Source: Lewinellaceae bacterium (GTDB lineage Bacteria; Bacteroidota; Bacteroidia; Chitinophagales; Saprospiraceae). From it: a DNA stretch of 64,000 bases. Of the stretch, positions 50,689 to 59,370 are shown piece by piece. The stretch lies in assembly GCA_020636255.1 (NCBI GenBank), contig JACJYE010000002.1:124001-188000 (forward strand), given 5' to 3'. Under the pieces are notes generated by a model. That model ran no database searches, had not been told where the DNA came from, and saw nothing but the letters and a program-made list of their open reading frames with translations. The position numbers and the translations under genes are program-made. Position 1 is the stretch's first letter; the number at the start of each line of letters is the position of its first letter.

Positions 50689-53364
50689 CTAAAATTGGAT
50701 TGAATAGTTTAAAGATGGCAACATTGGGATGAGCCAGACCTGCACAAATTCTTTCTGTGCCTTGGCCTTACCGTTCTCTTCGACATATTTGGAGCGCAGG
50801 TCGTAATAGAGTGGGTTTCTTCGGTTATAGAGGTTATAAACGCCCACGTTGATCGTATGGCGCAGGCGGCTGTCCGTTTCAAAATAAAAATTGGCGCCGA
50901 CATCCAGCCGGTGGTAAGGCGGCATCCGGTAAGCATTTTTGTTACCGAAATCGACTGCCTGCACCGTGCCGACACCCGGGATGACGACCTCGTACTGGCC
51001 CAGCGGCGGGCTGAAAGCGAAGCCGGTGCTATACACCCAGTTGGCGGAGAGGTTCACCCAATCGTGAATGCGGTACATAAGGGCCATTTTAAACTCGTGC
51101 CGCCGCCCGAATTTATAGGGATAAGGCTGGCCATTATTGACCTGGGCATACTGCCGGTCGGCCCATGCCAGGCTGTAACCTGCCCAGCCCCTCAGCTTGC
51201 CGCCACTTTTGCGCAGCAGCATTTCCATACCGTAGGCCGTGCCGTTGCCTGCCGTGACGTTATCTTCCCAGTCGTTGAGGAATAATGCACCTTCAGAGTA
51301 GGCCAGCAGGTTGTCCATCGATTTGTAGTACCCATCCGTTTCCAATGACCACCCCTGCCGGAAAGCCCAGTCGGCCGAAAGGCCTGACTGCCAGCCTTCC
51401 TGGGGCCCCACCTTATCGGTAGAAGGCACCCACAATTCCGTAGGCAGGCCTATCGCCGAGTTGGATAAAAGGTGAACGGGTTGCTGCATCAGGCTGTAGT
51501 ACCCTTCCAGGCTCAGGCGTTTCGACAGCTGCCAGGTGGCCAGCAACCTTGGCTGCAGAGAAGGGTAGGCCTTGCCGGGGGTGGCAAAAACCGCTGCGTG
51601 CAGGCCCGCATTGAACGATAACCGGCTACCGAGCCGGAATTCATCCTCAACATACACGGAGTACTCCATAGCCGTAGCCCGAGGGTTGGATTCCGTGATA
51701 GGCGGCAGGCTGTCGATCTCGCCATTGCCCGACTTCTCTCCCGTACCGGCCAGCAGGCCCGGCAGGTAATCATGGTGGGCCAGGTTGGCGCCAAAGCGGA
51801 TATAGTGCCCGGGAATGGCCATGAAGTCGAAATCCAACCTACCGCCTATATCCCGGATATCACTGGAATAATGGCCCAGGTCGAAAAGCCGGTTCACCGT
51901 TTGCCCCGTGTTGAGCTGTACCAGCGAATCCGCTGAGAAGTAGCGGATGTCGACATCCAGGGAGCTGTAGGTAAGGGCCAGGTTGGCGAACAGTTTGTCG
52001 TTGAACAGGTGGTTCCATCGCAGGGAAGCTACCGTATTGCCCCAACGCACCGCATCGTCGTACTTCCTGTCGAAACGGTATACCGAAGGCTCCGGCTGGG
52101 TGGTTTCACCGACGGAGAGCGTATCCGATGCCTGCCCCTGGTTCGTATAGCGGTCAGAGCCGGAATAATAGCTCAGGTAGAGATGGTCGTTGCCCGACAG
52201 CTCGTAGTTGAGCTTGGCATTGAGGTCGTAGAAACGGTAGCCAATAAAACCATCTTCCCCTTTCTCTTCTTTGAGCCCCCGGGTCAGCGGCTGCAGGTAC
52301 CAGTCGGCCAGAGAGCGGCGCCCGGAGACAAAAAAGCTGCTCTTGCCCCGAACGATGGGCCCTTCCGCCAGGAAACGCCCTGAAAGCATGCCCACATCGG
52401 CGCGAACGCTAAATTCCTTGCTGTTGCCTTCTCTGGTGCGGATATCCAGCACAGAAGAAAGCCGCCCGCCATAACGGGCAGGAAAACCGCCTTTGATGAG
52501 GCGTGCCGAGCGTATAGCCTGAGAATTGAATACGGAAAACAGGCCGGCGGCATGGGAGATATTATAAACCGGCACCCCGTCGATCATGATGAGGTTCTGC
52601 CCGTTGTCGCCCCCCCTGATGTGAAGCCCGCCGACGCCGTCGGTGCCGGTCTGTACGCCGGGCAGCAAGTGGGAAAGGCGGATGATATCCGATTCGCCGC
52701 CCAGGGTAGGCAGGTGTTCGAGTTCATAAACGTCGATCTCCTGGCCTGTGCCGGGAGCCGGCGTCCCTGTTACGCCGCCGACACGCGGCGCCACGACTTC
52801 AACGGGTTCGAGGGTCAGGGAAGGCCTCAGGGCATAGCTGGCCCGTATACTTTCGTTCAGGACGTACTCCTTTACCCGGGGTTCATACCCCAGGTAGGAA
52901 TAGGAAAGCACCACCCGCCCGGCTGGAAGGGTAAGGCTGTAAAACCCGTATTCGTTGGAAGCTGTGCCCCGGCCTGTATTCAACTCCACGACGTTAGCGC
53001 CGGCAAGGCGTTCTCCGGTCCTGGCATCCTCCAGAAAGCCGCTAATGGTAAAGTTCGTATCCGGTGGCAGAAAGATCACGGCCTGGTTGCCGACCTCCTG
53101 GAATTTCAGGGCAGAGTGCTGCAGCAACTGCGCCAGCACCACCTTCAGGCTAACCCCATCAACGTGCATAGAGACCCGACGGTCGGGAAGAATATCATTG
53201 CTGAATGACAGTTGGATATCATTTGCGTCAGCCAGCTGGTACAAGGCCTGTTCCAGGCTGAGGCCTTCCACATCAAGGCTGACACGGCGCTCCATCAGGT
53301 ACTGGGCCTGCGAAGCGGTAAGGAAGGAAAAGAGCAGCAAAAAGATAAGTAAAGGCTGCTTCAT
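50689..53364 (-). CDS. TonB-dependent receptor with STN and carboxypeptidase-regulatory-like domains
   Basis: An 891-residue outer-membrane receptor (signal peptide MKQPLLIFLLLFSFLTASQA; ATG 53364). The order is an STN (secretin and TonB N-terminus) domain (about 25-95, VEGLSLEQALYQLADANDIQ), a regulatory-like beta domain (about 108-190, DARTGERLAGANVV, SNEYGFYSLTLPAG), a plug (about 205-340, HIRGGDNGQNLIMIDGVPVY, GGFPARYGGRLSSVLDIRTR), and a barrel ending LPSLNYSIQF with terminal Phe. STN domains usually signal to anti-sigma factors, but no ECF sigma gene is adjacent. Receptors of this type with DUF4249 often import iron chelates or small peptides. A strong promoter lies at 53401-53432. Confidence 0.93.
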   Translation of the reverse strand: MKQPLLIFLLLFSFLTASQAQYLMERRVSLDVEGLSLEQALYQLADANDIQLSFSNDILPDRRVSMHVDGVSLKVVLAQLLQHSALKFQEVGNQAVIFLPPDTNFTISGFLEDARTGERLAGANVVELNTGRGTASNEYGFYSLTLPAGRVVLSYSYLGYEPRVKEYVLNESIRASYALRPSLTLEPVEVVAPRVGGVTGTPAPGTGQEIDVYELEHLPTLGGESDIIRLSHLLPGVQTGTDGVGGLHIRGGDNGQNLIMIDGVPVYNISHAAGLFSVFNSQAIRSARLIKGGFPARYGGRLSSVLDIRTREGNSKEFSVRADVGMLSGRFLAEGPIVRGKSSFFVSGRRSLADWYLQPLTRGLKEEKGEDGFIGYRFYDLNAKLNYELSGNDHLYLSYYSGSDRYTNQGQASDTLSVGETTQPEPSVYRFDRKYDDAVRWGNTVASLRWNHLFNDKLFANLALTYSSLDVDIRYFSADSLVQLNTGQTVNRLFDLGHYSSDIRDIGGRLDFDFMAIPGHYIRFGANLAHHDYLPGLLAGTGEKSGNGEIDSLPPITESNPRATAMEYSVYVEDEFRLGSRLSFNAGLHAAVFATPGKAYPSLQPRLLATWQLSKRLSLEGYYSLMQQPVHLLSNSAIGLPTELWVPSTDKVGPQEGWQSGLSADWAFRQGWSLETDGYYKSMDNLLAYSEGALFLNDWEDNVTAGNGTAYGMEMLLRKSGGKLRGWAGYSLAWADRQYAQVNNGQPYPYKFGRRHEFKMALMYRIHDWVNLSANWVYSTGFAFSPPLGQYEVVIPGVGTVQAVDFGNKNAYRMPPYHRLDVGANFYFETDSRLRHTINVGVYNLYNRRNPLYYDLRSKYVEENGKAKAQKEFVQVWLIPMLPSLNYSIQF

Positions 53365-53400
53365 CAAAACGACAGTTCGGAACAAATGATATAATTCCTT

Positions 53401-53432
53401 CAAAAATACGGGCTTTCGGCCAGTATTTCAAA
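53401..53432 (-). promoter_or_regulatory. Promoter of the TonB-dependent receptor gene (TTTG-N20-TATTTTTG)
   Basis: Reading the minus strand, TTTG (53432-53429) is followed after 20 bases by TATTTTTG (53408-53401). Both boxes are exact and the spacing is standard for Bacteroidota, with the ATG at 53364, 37 bases after the -7 box. The 296-base divergent gap to the next gene at 53661 is AT-rich and shows no other clear feature. Confidence 0.72.
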
Positions 53433-53660
53433 ATAAACATTTTTCCTTTCATAGGCCGGCAGCCTCTGATCGTCGGCTCAGCTGAACTTTCCGCAGATTT
53501 CCTGCCGCCTTTAGCGCACTTATTCCTAATTTTCAAGCTTTGATGAAACCCTGTACCCATTTGCGATGTGGTTTGTCTTACAGCTTATCCAAAGCTTCCA
53601 GCCTGCGCCACATCGCAAAATCATCGAACTTGTTTTTTGATGGTTACTAAACAGGAAAAA

Positions 53661-55193
53661 ATGCAAAAAATGGCAGCCAGGATTAACACCCTTTTTCTCT
53701 TTCTTCTATTCATCTCCACTACTGCTCTTCAGGCTCAAAACAGCCAGGCAATGCCCGAATTCCAGCTCGAAAAACAGGAGCTGGAAGCCCACCTGCGTTT
53801 CCTTGCCGCCGACGAGCTGCAGGGCCGCCGCACCGGCGAGATGGGGAACAACATCGCCGCCCGTTATATCGCCGTACAACTGGAAGCAATGGGCCTTACG
53901 CCGCCTCCGGGCCAGGAGGGCTTTTACCAGAAAGCCGATTTCGAGGCCACCACGCCGCCCACAGAGGCGGCTTTCATCCTCAGCAATACGGAGTACAAGC
54001 AGGGCGAGGGCCTGTTTATGATGACGGGCAACGTAGACGGCTTGAAAACCGAAGCTGTTTTCGCCAACTATGGCTGGGCCGACCCCGAGAGCGGCTACGA
54101 CGACTACAAAGGCCTGGATGTGAAAGGCAAGGCCGTGATCGTGCTGCCCGGCACGCCGGAAGGCGACGACCCCATGGCCGTGTTTACGGCCATGCGGAAA
54201 AAGCGTGAGATAGCGCAGGAAAAGGGAGCCGCCGCATTGATCGAGCTCTACCGCCTGCAGTTCCCATGGGCCTTTTTCCGCTCCTATTTTAACAAAGAGA
54301 ACCTCAGCCTGGCAGAGAACCAGGGCATTGCAGCTGAAAACACGCTGGCCTATGGCTGGCTGAAAGAGCAAAACGACGGTAGTATCCAAAAGCTGCAGGA
54401 AGGCAAAAAGCTCAAAGTGGAGCTGAGCAGCAGCGGTTACAAACACCGCCTGGCGCCCTCTCAGAACGTGGCCGGCATTATCACGGGAAGCGACCCCGAG
54501 CTGCGCGATGAATACGTGGTGCTTACGGCCCATTACGACCACGTCGGAACCGGGAAGAATGGCGGAGGGGCCTACTCCGCCAAAGACAGTATCTTTAACG
54601 GCAGCCGCGACAACGCCATGGGGGTGGCCGCACTGCTTGCAGCCGCCAAATCGCTTGCCGAACACCCACCGCGCCGCTCGGTGCTCATCCTGGCCTTCAC
54701 GGGGGAAGAACTGGGGCTGCTGGGCAGCCAGTTCTACGCCTCGCATCCGCTTATTCCGCTGAAGCAAACCGTTTTCAACCTGAACACCGACGGGGCCGGA
54801 TATAACGACGTGTCGTATGTTTCCGCTATTGGTTTCGGCCGTACAGGTACCGACCAGCTGATCGAAGCGGGCGCGCACGTCTTCGGGCTGGACGTCTTCC
54901 CCAACCCCGCTCCGGAGCAGGGCCTGTTCGACCGCTCCGACAACGTTTCCTTCGCCGCCAAAGGGGTTCCCGCCATGACCATCAGCCCGGGTATGACCAG
55001 CTTCGACGAGCAGATCGGGAAATACTACCACCAGGTGGCCGACAATCCCGACACCATCGATTTTGACTACCTGCTCAAGTACAGCCAGGCCTTCGCCCGC
55101 ATGGCCCGCCTCATCGCCGATGAGCAGGAACGCCCCCAATGGGCCGAAGGGGACAAATACGAGGCAGCAGGAAAGGCGTTGTACGGAAAATAG
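53661..55193 (+). CDS. Secreted M28-family aminopeptidase with PA domain
   Basis: A 510-residue exported protein starting MQKMAARINTLFLFLLFIST (ATG 53661; ATG 53640 is also possible; the frame is open from 53568 but unlike the family). A protease-associated (PA) insert lies at about 100-240 (PESGYDDYKGLDVKGKAVIV). The M28 zinc ligands are seen in LTAHYDHVGTG, GSRDNAMGVAALL, FTGEELGLLGSQFYA, NTDGAGYND and KYYHQVADNPDTIDF. It resembles the secreted aminopeptidase Y or PgcP-like proteins. An AGGAAAAA stretch before the ATG is a plausible ribosome site. The next gene follows 83 bases later. Confidence 0.9.
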   Translation: MQKMAARINTLFLFLLFISTTALQAQNSQAMPEFQLEKQELEAHLRFLAADELQGRRTGEMGNNIAARYIAVQLEAMGLTPPPGQEGFYQKADFEATTPPTEAAFILSNTEYKQGEGLFMMTGNVDGLKTEAVFANYGWADPESGYDDYKGLDVKGKAVIVLPGTPEGDDPMAVFTAMRKKREIAQEKGAAALIELYRLQFPWAFFRSYFNKENLSLAENQGIAAENTLAYGWLKEQNDGSIQKLQEGKKLKVELSSSGYKHRLAPSQNVAGIITGSDPELRDEYVVLTAHYDHVGTGKNGGGAYSAKDSIFNGSRDNAMGVAALLAAAKSLAEHPPRRSVLILAFTGEELGLLGSQFYASHPLIPLKQTVFNLNTDGAGYNDVSYVSAIGFGRTGTDQLIEAGAHVFGLDVFPNPAPEQGLFDRSDNVSFAAKGVPAMTISPGMTSFDEQIGKYYHQVADNPDTIDFDYLLKYSQAFARMARLIADEQERPQWAEGDKYEAAGKALYGK

Positions 55194-55276
55194 GGCGCCG
55201 GCGCATCAGAGCTATGGCATCCGGCACAAAATAAGCACCCCTACCCTTTCGTTTAACCATTTTAAAACGGCCGAAA

Positions 55277-56188
55277 ATGAAGGAACTGGTGTTAATACTC
55301 TTTGCCGTGGCACTGACAGCCGTGGCGCCCCTCCGTGCACAACAATCTTCAACGATAGATGAACCCGGGCTGGCCTTTCTCCAGGAGATGGAAGATACGC
55401 TGGGCCTGCTGGCCTATGCGGTGGTCAACGACTCGATAGCTGAGCATCGCTTCGGCGCCTGCCGGGAGATGATCCCCCGCCTGGTCAAGGCCCTGAAGGT
55501 GGAAAACTCCTTTGAGTACCCCTTCGAAAAGCTGAGGCCCGTTTCCATCCAATACCCGCAGGACAGCAGCTTCCGCATCTTTACGTGGCAGCTCTACGTC
55601 GATGAAAACGACTATCGCTACTACGGCGCTATTCAGATGAACAGCCCTGAGCTGAAGCTCTACCCGCTGATCGACCGCTCCTTTAAGATCGAAGATGCTG
55701 AATCTGCAGTTCTGTCTCCAGAAAACTGGTACGGTGCGGTTTACTACAACCTGCTCGGGTTTGATACGCCCGACGGCAGCAAGGCCTACCTGCTGTTCGG
55801 CTTTGACGGCGACAGCTTTTTCCGCAAGCGCAAGCTGATCGACGTATTGCGATTCCAGGACGACGGCCCTGTTTTTGGCGCGCCGGTATTCGTCAAGGAA
55901 GGCAATCAACGCAAAAACAGAGTGATGCTGGAATACTCCGCCGAGGTAAGCACGCACTGCAATTATGACGGCCTGCTGGAGATGGTTATTTTCGACCACC
56001 TCATCCCAATGAACGGCCCCTACGGCGAGGGCATGACCAACTACCCTGATGGCAGCTATGAGGCCTACCGCCTCCAGAACGGCCTGTGGATGCACGTCGA
56101 CAAAGTATTCAACCAGGTATCCGACGAAGCCCCCCGGCCTACCCCCATCCTGGATAACCGCCCGAAGGATATCTTCGGCAGGCAATAG
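55277..56188 (+). CDS. Exported protein of unknown function, conserved in Bacteroidota
   Basis: A 303-residue protein with signal peptide (MKELVLILFAVALTAVAPLR, cut after LRAQ). The body contains PFEKLRPVSIQYPQDSSFRI and FTWQLYVDENDYRYYGAIQM, then YNLLGFDTPDGSKAYLLFGF and MLEYSAEVSTHCNYDGLLEM. I recall similar exported proteins from Bacteroidota without function. Mostly beta, with scattered aromatic residues. A small gap (17 bases) joins it to the esterase gene, so co-transcription is likely. Confidence 0.75.
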   Translation: MKELVLILFAVALTAVAPLRAQQSSTIDEPGLAFLQEMEDTLGLLAYAVVNDSIAEHRFGACREMIPRLVKALKVENSFEYPFEKLRPVSIQYPQDSSFRIFTWQLYVDENDYRYYGAIQMNSPELKLYPLIDRSFKIEDAESAVLSPENWYGAVYYNLLGFDTPDGSKAYLLFGFDGDSFFRKRKLIDVLRFQDDGPVFGAPVFVKEGNQRKNRVMLEYSAEVSTHCNYDGLLEMVIFDHLIPMNGPYGEGMTNYPDGSYEAYRLQNGLWMHVDKVFNQVSDEAPRPTPILDNRPKDIFGRQ

Positions 56189-56204
56189 TGAATGATCGCT
56201 GAGT

Positions 56205-56855
56205 ATGCACCTCCATACCATCACCGTACCGCGTACTGCTCGTTATTGCACCCTCGGCCAAGCGGGCCCTCATGTGCGCTACCTCTGGATCGCCTGTCAC
56301 GGCTACGGGCAGCTCGCACGGGATTTCATACAAACCTTTGAGGCCATTGCAGCGGATGACACGCTCATCGTAGCGCCGGAGGGCCTGTCGCGCTTTTACT
56401 GGACGGGCTTCAGCGGCAACCCTGTGGCCTCCTGGATGACCCGCGAGGGGCGGGAAGAAGAGATCAGCGACTACACCAATTTCCTTTCCATACTCTACAA
56501 CCGATATGTGGCCCTATGTTCACCGGATGTGCGCATCATGCTCATGGGCTTCTCCCAGGGCTGCGCCACGCAAATGCGATGGATAATGCGGGCTTTTCCG
56601 CGCTTCCACCGGCTCATCCTGTGGGCCGGCGCCATACCCGAGGACCTGCACTACCTGCCCCAGGCCGGGTATTTCTCCGACAAGGCCCTGCATTTCGTAT
56701 ACGGCACACAGGACCCCTTCTTCAACCAGGAGCGGCTGCAGGAACAACAGCAGCTGATCAGCGACAACAACCTGGCCTTCCGGATACATACTTTTGAAGG
56801 GCGGCATGTGGTCGATGAAAGTGTGTTGCGGGAAATAGCGGCGGAGATGGGGTAA
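56205..56855 (+). CDS. Alpha/beta hydrolase, phospholipase/carboxylesterase family
   Basis: A 216-residue cytosolic serine hydrolase with the esterase/phospholipase 2 fold. The nucleophile elbow G-F-S-Q-G is in MLMGFSQGCATQMRWI (Ser at about residue 117), the acid Asp in VYGTQDPFF, and the final His in FEGRHVVDESV. The start WIACHGYGQLARDF provides the oxyanion loop. Similar proteins cleave acyl esters or thioesters of small molecules or proteins; the substrate cannot be told. No signal peptide. Confidence 0.85.
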   Translation: MHLHTITVPRTARYCTLGQAGPHVRYLWIACHGYGQLARDFIQTFEAIAADDTLIVAPEGLSRFYWTGFSGNPVASWMTREGREEEISDYTNFLSILYNRYVALCSPDVRIMLMGFSQGCATQMRWIMRAFPRFHRLILWAGAIPEDLHYLPQAGYFSDKALHFVYGTQDPFFNQERLQEQQQLISDNNLAFRIHTFEGRHVVDESVLREIAAEMG

Positions 56856-57001
56856 TGGGGTGGCCCTCAAATTTATTTGAAAGGCCCCTCCCTGCCTGCA
56901 ACCTCCCAACCTCAAGGCTTGTCAAACCGCAGGAACATTTGGCCGAATACCGGCAGCTTTCTGCTTGATAATGCCTTAATTGTGCGTGAAAACCTGAAAC
57001 C

Positions 57002-57853
57002 ATGATTTCCGTTTCCAACCTATCCTTTACCTACCCGCGAAGTGGTGCTCCGGCGGTGAAGGGCATCAACTTCGACATCCCTGCAGGTGAAGCTTTTGGA
57101 TTTCTAGGGCCCAGCGGAGCGGGAAAAAGCACGACCCAGAAGATACTGATCAAACTGCTGGAAGGGTATAGCGGGGAAGCCACTGTGATGGGCAAGGCCC
57201 TGTCAGCCTGGGACAAAAGCTATTACGACCACATCGGCGTCGGTTTTGAGCTACCCAACCATTTCGGTAAGCTGACCGCGCTGGAAAACCTGAGGTATTT
57301 CAGCGCTTTCTACAGCGCCCCCCTTCGCGACCCAATGGAATTGCTGGCCATGGTGGGACTGGAAGAACATGCGGACAAAAGGGCCAGCGAGTTTTCCAAG
57401 GGCATGAAGATGCGCCTGAATTTCGTTCGCGCACTCATGCACAACCCTGATATCCTCTTTTTCGATGAACCCACATCCGGCCTGGACCCTACAAATGCCC
57501 GCCGTATCAAAGACATCATCCTGGAGTTGCAGCGACAGGGGAAAACTATTTTCCTGACCACCCACCAGATGAAGGACGCTGAAGAACTCTGTCAGCGGGT
57601 CGCCTTCATCGTCGACGGCGAGATCAAGCTCATCGACTCACCCCGGGCCCTGAAGCTACAGTACGGCCACCGCAGCGTGCGGGTAGAATACCAGAACGGG
57701 CGGGCCGAAGCGCGCGACTTCCCACTCGATGGCCTCGGCGAGAACCCCGATTTCCTGCACATACTGCGGGAATCTTACGTGCAGGCCATTCACAGCCGCG
57801 AGGCTACCCTGGATGAAATATTCATCAAAGTGACGGGCAAGGCGCTGGGGTAG
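57002..57853 (+). CDS. ABC transporter ATP-binding protein
   Basis: A 283-residue ATPase of an ABC exporter: Walker A GPSGAGKST (about 38-46), signature EFSKGMKMRLN (about 133-143), and Walker B ILFFDEPTSGLDPTNARRI (about 156-174), with the switch His in LTTHQMKDAEEL. The C-terminal extension is as in drug and antibiotic exporters. It begins a three-gene unit with the two permeases downstream (53 and 6 bases gaps). This gene order matches the fluoroquinolone/drug exporter type of mycobacteria (Rv2688c-like), so export of an antibiotic or lipid is likely. Confidence 0.92.
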   Translation: MISVSNLSFTYPRSGAPAVKGINFDIPAGEAFGFLGPSGAGKSTTQKILIKLLEGYSGEATVMGKALSAWDKSYYDHIGVGFELPNHFGKLTALENLRYFSAFYSAPLRDPMELLAMVGLEEHADKRASEFSKGMKMRLNFVRALMHNPDILFFDEPTSGLDPTNARRIKDIILELQRQGKTIFLTTHQMKDAEELCQRVAFIVDGEIKLIDSPRALKLQYGHRSVRVEYQNGRAEARDFPLDGLGENPDFLHILRESYVQAIHSREATLDEIFIKVTGKALG

Positions 57854-57906
57854 GATGCAGGCGCAAGGGATGAAGCACAACAATATAACCCTGTAATCAT
57901 GTAACC

Positions 57907-58593
57907 ATGAATAACCTGGCAATATCCATCCGCTGGGACTTGATAAGGCAAGTGAGGTATAACATCCTTGCTTCTGCCGTTGTCGTCAACCTGTTATACG
58001 TACTCATTATGCTCAATCTGCCGGAAGGAGATTATGACTGGCTGGCCATTTTCCTCATATTCAACGACCCCATGGGCCTGGGCCTCATGTTCGTTGGCGC
58101 GTTGTATCTGTTCGAAAAGAGCGAGAATACCCTGCAGGCCCTCAACGTGACCCCTTTGCGCCATTGGCAGTACCTGCTTTCCAAGGTGCTCACCCTGTCG
58201 GCCATTGCGCTGGCGGGCAGCCTTGTCATTGGGTGGGCGGCTTATGGGTGGTGGTTTCATTACGGGTATTTCCTGCCTGGTGCTGGCCTGAGCGCCACCA
58301 TGTTCACCATGCTGGGCATCTGCGTGGCCGTGCATTGCCGGACGTTTAACGATTACCTCCTGCGGGCAGTGGGGGTCATATTACCAATGGCCTTACCCCT
58401 GCTGAATTACTTCGGCATTACCGAAAGCTTATGGTGGTATCTTTTACCGTCGCAGGCCAGCATCATACTGCTTGAGGCTTCTTTTGAGCCAGTTGAAGGC
58501 TGGAAGCTGGCTTATGCCTTTATATATCTGGCTGCATGGAATGTAGGGGCCTATCTACTGGCCATTCGCATTTTAAAACGCCAAAACATGTAA
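57907..58593 (+). CDS. ABC exporter permease, first subunit
   Basis: A 228-residue integral membrane protein with six hydrophobic segments (about 18-38, 45-65, 85-125, 130-150, 160-178, 195-222) and the loop ENTLQALNVTPLRHWQYLLS, characteristic of ABC-2 permeases that act as exporters. It pairs with the next permease (237 residues) and the ATPase. Similar small permeases belong to fluoroquinolone-type drug exporters. Substrate unknown. Confidence 0.85.
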   Translation: MNNLAISIRWDLIRQVRYNILASAVVVNLLYVLIMLNLPEGDYDWLAIFLIFNDPMGLGLMFVGALYLFEKSENTLQALNVTPLRHWQYLLSKVLTLSAIALAGSLVIGWAAYGWWFHYGYFLPGAGLSATMFTMLGICVAVHCRTFNDYLLRAVGVILPMALPLLNYFGITESLWWYLLPSQASIILLEASFEPVEGWKLAYAFIYLAAWNVGAYLLAIRILKRQNM

Positions 58594-58599
58594 TAAGCC

Positions 58600-59313
58600 A
58601 TGCTGAAACTACTGCGATTGATAAGCCTCGATTTCCGGATGATCCTGCGCGAACAGATGTTATGGTTCATGTTCTGGGTAGCGCCTGCCTTTCAGTTCGC
58701 TGCCGTTTTTCTCTTTTTGCCTGTCTTGGAGCGTTTTTTCCCGGTGATCACAGCGTACCGGTTCCTGGTATTACTGCTGATGACGCTGCAGGTGGTGTCG
58801 AGCATAGGCTGTGTCATTGCCTATATGTTGCTCGATGAGCGGGATGAAGAAGCGCTGACGGCTATCCGCACCATGCCGATCGGCGTCAATACCTTCCTGT
58901 TTTACCGCTTGTTTATAGGTACTACCGCAGCCTTCGTTTTCGCTTTGCTCATGCTGACTGCATCGGGCATTGCCCATCTGCATCCTGCCCAGGCGATCCT
59001 GGGCGCCCTACTCTACGCCTTTACGGCGCCGCTGGCCACCCTGGCTATGGCCACTTTTGCGCAGAACAAAGTGGAAGGGCTGGCGGTATACAAGGTTATT
59101 AGCCTCGTGCTTTTGCTGCCGGCCGCAGGTTTTTTCATCGGCTCGGCATTCAAACATGTGCTGGGCATTATACCGGTGTACTGGACATTCCGCTTCCTCG
59201 CCGCCGCCGATGCGGGAAGCGCCGGCATTCCGGAACTGGCGCTGGCGCTGCTGGCTCACTTGCTTGTATTCGCAGGCCTTTTCCGCCTGTTCCGTCGCAG
59301 GGTTTTTTCCTGA
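58600..59313 (+). CDS. ABC exporter permease, second subunit
   Basis: A 237-residue integral membrane protein, paralogous in layout to the preceding one: MLKLLRLISLDFRMILREQM at the N-terminus, then six hydrophobic segments and the loop DERDEEALTAIRTMPIGVNT, which matches the position and sense of NVTPLRHWQYLL in the first permease. Its start lies six bases after the preceding stop, so the two are co-translated. The unit ends here; no terminator was recognised between it and the convergent gene. Confidence 0.85.
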   Translation: MLKLLRLISLDFRMILREQMLWFMFWVAPAFQFAAVFLFLPVLERFFPVITAYRFLVLLLMTLQVVSSIGCVIAYMLLDERDEEALTAIRTMPIGVNTFLFYRLFIGTTAAFVFALLMLTASGIAHLHPAQAILGALLYAFTAPLATLAMATFAQNKVEGLAVYKVISLVLLLPAAGFFIGSAFKHVLGIIPVYWTFRFLAAADAGSAGIPELALALLAHLLVFAGLFRLFRRRVFS

Positions 59314-59370
59314 AAGCTCTATAGTAAGCTATCTACTGGCATTGTAAACAAACATCTGTCGAGGGCCGCT

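Noticed and set aside
53706..55139. 477-codon frame opposite the M28 peptidase
   Set aside because: Shadow of a gene with clear zinc-ligand motifs; no recognisable signal or domain.
56860..56925. Hairpin around TCAAAT-TT-ATTTGA after the esterase gene
   Set aside because: The stem is short and AT-rich at its core and is followed by CCTCCC rather than a T-run, so a terminator cannot be supported.
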